NCBI GenBank assembly: GCA_903873045.1
Contig: CAIQND010000753.1
Span: 1-9,353 of the forward strand
Source: an uncultured Methylococcaceae bacterium
GTDB taxonomy: Bacteria > Pseudomonadota > Gammaproteobacteria > Methylococcales > Methylomonadaceae
DNA: 9,353 nucleotides
Direction: 5' to 3'
The notes under the pieces were generated by a model. That model saw only the letters and a program-made list of their open reading frames with translations. It was not told the DNA's origin and did no database searches. A program made the position numbers and the translations under genes. Of the stretch, positions 5,639 to 9,353 are shown one piece after another (positions within the stretch are counted from its first letter, which is position 1; each line of letters opens with the position of its first letter).

Positions 5639-5765
5639 TATTCACCACGATGAACACGAAGAAAAAAAGACACCAAGGTCGGACAACGGTTTTATAGTTG
5701 CCCGACAATCATGCCAAAATTGTCAGCCGCAAAGAGACGCGCCCGACATGTCTTCGTGGTGAATA
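5639..5765. repeat. 127-bp block bounded by CACGAAG-family inverted ends
   Basis: TATTCACCACGA (5639-5650) and TCGTGGTGAATA (5754-5765) form perfect 12-bp inverted ends. Inside are further CACGAAG-like units next to the left end and a GTCGG hairpin. The block fills nearly all of the gap between the converging genes hslR (stop at 5623) and dsrC (stop at 5767). No reading frame in it encodes anything recognisable. It could be a small non-autonomous palindromic element, or act as the shared 3' end of both operons. Confidence 0.65.
5678..5706. repeat. GTCGG hairpin inside the hslR-dsrC block
   Basis: GTCGGACAAC (5678-5687) pairs with GTTGCCCGAC (5697-5706) with one mismatch around a 9-nt loop. 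A competing hairpin, GACAAT (5704-5709) with ATTGTC (5719-5724), shares its right edge. There is no T-run, so terminator function is uncertain. Confidence 0.55.
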
Positions 5766-5766
5766 T

Positions 5767-6099
5767 CTACAAACAAGTCGGTGGTTTAGGCAGTCCTGCC
5801 AACTTGCAGGCATACTTCAACGGGCCGTCCGGAAACAATTTATGCAAATATCGGCTATTACCTTTGTCCTCGCCTAATATTTTGGCAATGGCTTTAGTAA
5901 ATACGCGGGCATTCGGCAAGTGTTTAAATTGCTGATAATAATGCCGAATAAACCGTATAATTTCCCAGTGCGCGTCAGTCAATGTAATATGATTGAGTTG
6001 CGCTAATTGCTGCGCTACGTCTTCATTCCAGTCAGCTGATTTAACTAAAAACCCCTGATCGGTCGTCTCCAAACCGACTTTTTCAAGCATCAGGACCAT
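5767..6099 (-). CDS. dsrC: DsrC/TusE-family sulfur carrier with both DsrC cysteines
   Basis: A 110-aa protein. TusE passes persulfide sulfur to MnmA for 2-thiouridine at tRNA U34; DsrC carries sulfur as a trisulfide or disulfide in dissimilatory sulfur metabolism. Family blocks are HWEIIRFIRHYYQQF (44-58) and GNSRYLHKLFPDGP (80-93). The C-terminal arm reads CKLAGLPKPPTCL: Cys109 is next to last, as in all active members, and Cys98 sits 11 residues before it, as in true DsrC. E. coli TusE has Thr at that place. By sequence this is therefore a two-cysteine DsrC-like protein. The ATG at 6099 overlaps tusB by 10 bp and follows a GGTGATT site; a second ATG at 6090 overlaps the tusB stop as TGATG. 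It ends the minus-strand operon and lies 2 bp from an inverted-repeat block. Confidence 0.9.
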   Translation of the reverse strand: MVLMLEKVGLETTDQGFLVKSADWNEDVAQQLAQLNHITLTDAHWEIIRFIRHYYQQFKHLPNARVFTKAIAKILGEDKGNSRYLHKLFPDGPLKYACKLAGLPKPPTCL

Positions 6100-6380
6100 G
6101 ATTGAATCACCGGATTTTTAACGGTCAAATTAACTAATTCCGCATAGTCGATTACTTCAATACCGCTAACTAATTCAGCAGTACCAATGCCTCTCGCTTC
6201 AATATCATCACCCAAAACATAAAGGCGAGTAACCTTAAGCAATTGCATTAAAACGCCGCATAAACTGCCTTTTTTCAGGATACGCAGCACTGCATTTTCA
6301 AGAAAAACCACATCATCGCCTGAATCAATCCGCTCCAGAATCGCATTATCAATGGGTGACTGAAAAATAAGGTGTAGCAT
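6090..6380 (-). CDS. tusB: TusB/DsrH, sulfur relay subunit
   Basis: A 96-aa protein of normal length for TusB/DsrH. TusB forms the hexameric TusBCD complex with TusC and TusD, which receives sulfur from TusA and hands it to TusE. The start MLHLIFQSPIDNAILERI and the blocks LYVLGDDIEARGI (roughly 53-65) and GIEVIDYAELVNLTVKNPVIQSWS (the C-terminus, ending in the usual QSW) identify the family. It is separated by one base from the stop of the SMR transporter upstream and overlaps dsrC downstream, so all three are surely one transcript. The usual partners tusD and tusC (dsrE and dsrF), normally just upstream, are absent; the subunit would need them encoded elsewhere. The family call is firm; what complex it forms is open. 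Confidence 0.9.
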   Translation of the reverse strand: MLHLIFQSPIDNAILERIDSGDDVVFLENAVLRILKKGSLCGVLMQLLKVTRLYVLGDDIEARGIGTAELVSGIEVIDYAELVNLTVKNPVIQSWS

Positions 6381-6381
6381 A

Positions 6382-6702
6382 TTACTGACTATCCGTTAAT
6401 TTAAGCCCGATAATTCCGGCAATCACCAAAGCAATGGACACCAACCGGTACCAATCGACTGATTCTTTAAATAAAATGATACCCAAAATAGCCACGCCTA
6501 CCGCTCCCATGCCAGTCCAAACCGCATACGCCGTTCCGAGTGGTAGTGTTTTGAGCGCCAACATTAACAAACCAAAACTGCCAACTGCTGATATCGCAGT
6601 CACTATGCTGGGCAAAAGCTTGGTGAACCCTTCGTTATATTTAAGACTTAAAGCAAAGATTATTTCTATAAACCCCGCAGAAAACAAAAGCAACCACGCC
6701 AT
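6382..6702 (-). CDS. gdx: Small multidrug resistance (SMR) transporter, Gdx/SugE type
   Basis: A 106-aa inner-membrane protein with four predicted helices (about 2-20, 29-50, 57-79, 84-104). The SMR family works as an antiparallel dimer exchanging protons for cationic substrates; the Gdx/SugE branch exports guanidinium. The start at 6702 is preferred over GTG at 6708 because AGGAG (6714-6710, minus) is 7 nt from it and because it puts the essential glutamate at position 13, as in Gdx. Ser42, Tyr59 and Trp62 (GTAYAVWTGMGAVG, 56-69) are at the Gdx positions, and the ending IIGLKLTDSQ is SugE-like. Residue 16 is Phe where Gdx proteins have Trp, so the substrate is uncertain. No guanidine riboswitch is visible in the 87-bp leader. 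It heads the tusB-dsrC operon, an unusual partner. Confidence 0.85.
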   Translation of the reverse strand: MAWLLLFSAGFIEIIFALSLKYNEGFTKLLPSIVTAISAVGSFGLLMLALKTLPLGTAYAVWTGMGAVGVAILGIILFKESVDWYRLVSIALVIAGIIGLKLTDSQ

Positions 6703-6789
6703 TAACACTCTCCTTTCTTAGTACAAAAAATTTGGACATTTTACAATAGTCTATCCGATAACCCAGCACTCAATCTTTAATAACCTACA

Positions 6790-8142
6790 ATGAATAGCAC
6801 ATCAACGCCTGCACAGCGCACTATACTGACTGTCTCACAGCTTAACCGGGCAACCAGTCGCTTACTCGACGCGCATTTTCTAAGTGTGTTGGTTGAAGGT
6901 GAAATTTCCAACTTAAGTGCCCCCTCTTCCGGCCATCTCTATTTTTCTCTGAAAGATGCCAATGCCCAAGTACGTTGCGCGATGTTTAAAACCCAGCAAC
7001 GCAGACTGGGATTTAAACCGGAAAACGGTAAACACGTCATCGTTAAAGCACAAGTTAGTTTGTACGAGCCCAGAGGTGATTTCCAGCTCATTGTCGAACA
7101 CCTTGAAGAAGCCGGTGACGGTGCTTTACGAAGAGCCTTTGACACCTTAAAGTTAAAACTGTCAGAAGAAGGTTTGTTTGATACCGTCAACAAACAAAAC
7201 CTCCCTGTCTTGCCACACACCATCGGTGTCATCACTTCGCCTTCTGGTGCGGCTATTCGGGATATTCTGACGGTATTAAGACGAAGATTTTCAGCGGTAT
7301 CAGTTATTATTTATCCCGTTGCCGTGCAGGGCGAGAATGCTAAATATGAAATTGCCAAGGCCATCGCCTTGGCTAACGAACAGCCGCAATGTGAGGTGCT
7401 TATTTTAGGACGGGGCGGCGGATCGCTGGAAGATCTTTGGGCGTTTAATGAAGAAATGGTGGCACGTGCCATTTTCGCCAGTACAATCCCTATCATCTCA
7501 GCCGTAGGACACGAAACTGACATCACTATTGCCGATTTTGTCGCCGATTTACGCGCCGCAACACCGTCAGCAGCCGCAGAACATGCCGTCCCGGATCAAC
7601 AGGCGTGGCTGTCCCGGTTTATGCAATTGGAAGCACGATTTCATCAACTGCTACAGCGTAAGTTAAGCCAAAAACAACAAGCCTTCGCCTGGTTAAGCAA
7701 GCGTTTGCAACAACAACATCCCGGCCAGAAACTGGCAAGAAATGCACAACGCTTGGATGAACTTGAATTAAGACTGACTCAGGCCATGCACACTAAAATC
7801 CATCGCAACAAAAGTCGTGTTGAAGCCAAAACAGCCCAATTATGGCAACACAGTCCAGCCGTAACTATTAACAACTATCAACAAAAACAAGACTATTTAA
7901 GTAAACGTCTGATGACCGTCATCTGCCACAAACTGGAAAACCTTAATCAACGACTATTAAATGTCAGCCAGACGTTACATGCGGTTAGTCCATTAGCAAC
8001 CCTAAACCGGGGCTATGCGCTGGTTATTAAACAACCATCAGGGCAACTCATCTGTTCCACAGAACAGCTAAAGCCAGGCGATATAGTAGAAACACGTCTC
8101 GCCGAAGGGCGCTTTACCAGTGAAATTAAAAAGTTGGTGTAG
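6790..8142 (+). CDS. xseA: XseA, exodeoxyribonuclease VII large subunit
   Basis: A 450-aa protein (E. coli 456 aa). XseA with several XseB subunits degrades single-stranded DNA from both ends into oligonucleotides in the cytosol, contributing to repair. The N-terminal OB-fold covers about 12-108 (LTVSQLNRATSRLLD, FLSVLVEGEISNL, GHLYFSLKD). The catalytic domain follows, with GVITSPSGAAIRDI (146-159), GRGGGSLEDLWAFNEE (207-222), SAVGHETDITIADFVAD (237-253) and RAATPSAAAE (255-264). A long glutamine-rich coiled coil runs over roughly 270-390, and the conserved LNRGYALV and GDIVETRLAEGRFTSEI end it. All key motifs are intact. No strong ribosome site precedes the ATG. xseB is not nearby. It is divergent from the SMR-tusB-dsrC operon and is followed by a hairpin. 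Confidence 0.96.
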   Translation: MNSTSTPAQRTILTVSQLNRATSRLLDAHFLSVLVEGEISNLSAPSSGHLYFSLKDANAQVRCAMFKTQQRRLGFKPENGKHVIVKAQVSLYEPRGDFQLIVEHLEEAGDGALRRAFDTLKLKLSEEGLFDTVNKQNLPVLPHTIGVITSPSGAAIRDILTVLRRRFSAVSVIIYPVAVQGENAKYEIAKAIALANEQPQCEVLILGRGGGSLEDLWAFNEEMVARAIFASTIPIISAVGHETDITIADFVADLRAATPSAAAEHAVPDQQAWLSRFMQLEARFHQLLQRKLSQKQQAFAWLSKRLQQQHPGQKLARNAQRLDELELRLTQAMHTKIHRNKSRVEAKTAQLWQHSPAVTINNYQQKQDYLSKRLMTVICHKLENLNQRLLNVSQTLHAVSPLATLNRGYALVIKQPSGQLICSTEQLKPGDIVETRLAEGRFTSEIKKLV

Positions 8143-8169
8143 GATTAAAATGGTCAAAAAATATTTACC

Positions 8170-8197
8170 CCGAAGAAAGAATAAATTCTTTCTTCGG
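8170..8197 (+). terminator. Perfect hairpin after xseA, probable terminator
   Basis: CCGAAGAAAGAA (8170-8181) pairs perfectly with TTCTTTCTTCGG (8186-8197) around a 4-nt TAAA loop, 27 bp past the xseA stop. The stem is strong, but no T-run follows, so termination efficiency is uncertain. Confidence 0.7.
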
Positions 8198-8340
8198 TAG
8201 TAATTACTCAGAAGATGCCGAGATTAGCTCTTAGAACACGAATTGGAAGGATTACAACGAATTTCATTTTCTCTTCGCTGATCGCTAATTGCAATCGAGT
8301 TCCGGCTACCTACTTTAGTCAGTACAAAAATACCAACGTT

Positions 8341-8373
8341 AGACCTGACAGGTTTATAAAACCTGTCAGGTCT
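8341..8373. repeat. Perfect AGACCTGACAGGTTT palindrome
   Basis: AGACCTGACAGGTTT (8341-8355) and AAACCTGTCAGGTCT (8359-8373) are perfect 15-bp arms around ATA. Its sequence is like the ACCTGACAGGTTT/AAACCTGTCAGGT repeats that I recall from many distantly related bacteria. It lies between the ends of two converging genes and could help stop transcription from either, but has no long T-run. Confidence 0.8.
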
Positions 8374-8453
8374 GTTCCATGTAGAATTTATAGCTCGGAA
8401 CAAGGTGACACATTAGCCACTATGACAGAAGGTCGCTTATCCTCAGGCATCAC

Positions 8454-8993
8454 TTAAACTGTTGACTTAATAAAAACCCATTCCTGTCTCACTTTATAAT
8501 TAACACCACTGGGTTCACTGCACGATTCAGCTAAAACAAAGGCTTCAGCACGCCAAATAATCGGCTCAATAGTTATATCCGGTAAATAGTGGGCATGTCT
8601 GGCTAGGGTAATATGGGGTAAATAAGGTCGGGGATCAATTTGCAAGCCGCAACTTATAACCTCTCTGTTCAACGCAGTGACTAACAACGCTACTTCAGCG
8701 GATGTGTGTGAACAGGTAAGACATAAAATCTTGGGTTTGTTCCAATAGCTGAGTTGGTCAAACATCAGCACAAAAGGTTTGGCCAAAATATCCCTGACAC
8801 TGTATTTAATCAATAACTCGGAGGCTGCATCAACAGACCCTAAAAAAACCAGCGTTGCATGAAGATTATGCGGCTGTACCGGCTTGAATCCTTTAGCTTC
8901 TATAGATTGATTTAAGCGCACCAGATTTAACCTGGTTTGCTGATCAGGCCAAAGGGCAAAAAATAACCGTGACGATTCAGGATGATTTGTCAT
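8454..8993 (-). CDS. thpR: ThpR, RNA 2',3'-cyclic phosphodiesterase (2H family)
   Basis: A 179-aa protein (E. coli ThpR 176 aa). It belongs to the 2H phosphoesterase superfamily and hydrolyses 2',3'-cyclic phosphates on RNA ends to 2'-phosphates; the reverse ligation was how it was first noticed (older name LigT). The two catalytic motifs are HATL (45-48, in PHNLHATLVFLGSV) and HITL (127-130, in RPYLPHITLARHA). The opening SSRLFFALWPD and the C-terminal region with WRAEAFVLAESCSEPSGVNYKVRQEW are also typical. Its ATG at 8993 has only a weak GTGAG upstream. It stands alone, converging on xseA, with a repeat-rich region behind its start. Confidence 0.93.
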   Translation of the reverse strand: MTNHPESSRLFFALWPDQQTRLNLVRLNQSIEAKGFKPVQPHNLHATLVFLGSVDAASELLIKYSVRDILAKPFVLMFDQLSYWNKPKILCLTCSHTSAEVALLVTALNREVISCGLQIDPRPYLPHITLARHAHYLPDITIEPIIWRAEAFVLAESCSEPSGVNYKVRQEWVFIKSTV

Positions 8994-9082
8994 TACTCAC
9001 ACCCGGCATTTAAAATTAATCGGTGCATCGCAAAACCTCTTTAGCTGTTGCTTGTAAAAAAACAGTCGCTGGTTAGCTACAA

Positions 9083-9100
9083 CGTAGCCCGACAAATCGA
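9083..9100 (-). repeat. Partial copy of the 643-676 repeat
   Basis: CGTAGCCCGACAAATCGA is the reverse complement of 643-660 with 17 of 18 bases identical. The second arm of the hairpin is absent, so it is a half-element. Confidence 0.6.
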
Positions 9101-9125
9101 AGTGTCTACTTTAACTGTCCCGCCT

Positions 9126-9232
9126 TAAGGTGATTTCCGGATAATATTTTACCCATTAAAAGTAGGATTTTTCCAATCAAGCAAGCGATTGGATTCGTCT
9201 AGTGGGTAAGTTTTTTCGCAGAAATCACCTTA
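9126..9232. repeat. 107-bp imperfect inverted repeat, MITE-like
   Basis: The ends TAAGGTGATTTC (9126-9137) and GAAATCACCTTA (9221-9232) are perfectly complementary. Two further matching blocks lie inside in the right order: TTACCCA (9149-9155) with TGGGTAA (9203-9209), and TCCAATC (9172-9178) with GATTGGA (9187-9193) around the loop AAGCAAGC. The whole can fold into one long interrupted hairpin. No clear target duplication flanks it. Confidence 0.7.
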
Positions 9233-9256
9233 TACCTATCAACCATAAATTAATCT

Positions 9257-9281
9257 CCGTAGAGACGCGATTTATCGCGTC
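9257..9281 (+). repeat. AGACGCGA palindrome, copy 1
   Basis: AGACGCGA and TCGCGTCT are 8-bp arms around TTTA, within CGTAGAGACGCGATTTATCG. The same sequence recurs in inverted orientation at 9324-9351. Confidence 0.75.
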
Positions 9282-9308
9282 TAAATGGATAACCCGTGGG
9301 TTTTCGGT

Positions 9309-9353
9309 AGGGACACGATAAATAGAGACGCGATAAATCGCGTCTCTACGGTG
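9309..9353 (-). repeat. AGACGCGA palindrome, copy 2, with a duplicated half
   Basis: AGAGACGCGA (9324-9333) pairs with TCGCGTCTCT (9338-9347) around TAAA, followed by ACGGTG at the window edge. Just before it, AGGGACACGATAAAT (9309-9323) is a tandem copy of AGAGACGCGATAAAT (9324-9338) with two mismatches. The element may continue beyond the window. Confidence 0.75.

Larger units (their letters stand above)
8143..8453. other. Intergenic stretch between xseA and thpR
   Basis: These 311 bp separate two converging genes. They hold the hairpin at 8170-8197 and the perfect palindrome at 8341-8373. The open frame at 8215-8457 runs straight through the palindrome, lacks a ribosome site and resembles no protein I know, so I do not call it a gene. 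Confidence 0.65.
9001..9353. other. Repeat-rich region upstream of thpR
   Basis: No gene is seen here. The stretch contains a half-copy of the GTCGGGTTA repeat (9083-9100), a 107-bp imperfect hairpin (9126-9232), and two inverted AGACGCGA palindromes with an extra degenerate half (9257-9281 and 9309-9353). The thpR promoter should be within the first hundred bases but I cannot place it. Confidence 0.65.

Noticed and set aside
5711..5935. 74-aa plus-strand frame over the dsrC end
   Set aside because: Most of it is the antisense shadow of dsrC and the rest is repeat sequence.
6703..6789. Guanidine riboswitch before the SMR transporter
   Set aside because: The leader is short, AT-rich and lacks paired hairpins with ACGR loops or any long structured domain.
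8215..8457. 80-aa plus-strand frame between xseA and thpR
   Set aside because: It has no ribosome site, reads through a perfect palindrome, and resembles no protein family that I can recognise.
9126..9232. Integron attC site
   Set aside because: The ends are TAAGGTGATTTC and its complement, not the GTTRRRY/RYYYAAC core sites, and there is no cassette-like gene next to it.

Overview
The window reads as a chromosomal housekeeping segment from a gammaproteobacterium with moderate-to-low GC. Genes for TrhP (YegQ), RraA, IspH, Hsp15, TusB/DsrC, XseA and ThpR all resemble gammaproteobacterial versions. A small secreted protein with a VPxPA-type C-terminal sorting tail, a DUF3280-like secreted protein and very many short palindromic repeats suggest a methanotroph-type lineage (Methylococcales). 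That last step is inference from general resemblance, not proof.

Layout. The left edge (1-42, minus) holds only the first 14 codons of a gene that looks like a persulfide dioxygenase-type metallo-hydrolase. Positions 43-868 contain no convincing gene but a dense series of unrelated palindromes, a G9 tract and a 12-bp tandem repeat. Next come a VPxPA-CTERM secreted protein (869-1351, plus), a strong terminator (1379-1411) and a 46-aa DUF2897-like membrane peptide on the minus strand (1473-1613), divergent from trhP (1695-3044). A DUF3280-like secreted protein (3088-3636) follows and ends at a hairpin. A plus-strand cluster, rraA-ispH-hslR (3757-5623), is tightly packed; ispH and hslR overlap. 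A converging minus-strand operon, SMR exporter (gdx/sugE type)-tusB-dsrC (6702 to 5767), follows, then xseA (6790-8142, plus) and thpR (8454-8993, minus). The right end (9001-9353) is again filled with palindromic repeats.

How the genes work together. Several act on RNA: TrhP makes 5-hydroxyuridine at tRNA U34, TusB/TusE-type proteins relay sulfur (in E. coli towards 2-thiouridine at the same tRNA position), RraA inhibits RNase E, Hsp15 rescues stalled 50S subunits, and ThpR cleaves 2',3'-cyclic phosphates. IspH supplies isoprenoid precursors and XseA degrades single-stranded DNA. The DsrC-like protein keeps both redox cysteines of true DsrC, so it may serve sulfur trafficking beyond thiolation. 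The dsrE/dsrF (tusD/tusC) genes that normally precede tusB are missing, and an SMR exporter occupies that place.

I found no defence system, CRISPR array, integrase, transposase, tRNA or rRNA. The most unusual material is non-coding: a nested GTTTCA/TGAAAC palindrome, CACGAAG repeats lying beside stop codons, an approximately 107-bp imperfect hairpin, and inverted copies of an AGACGCGA palindrome.
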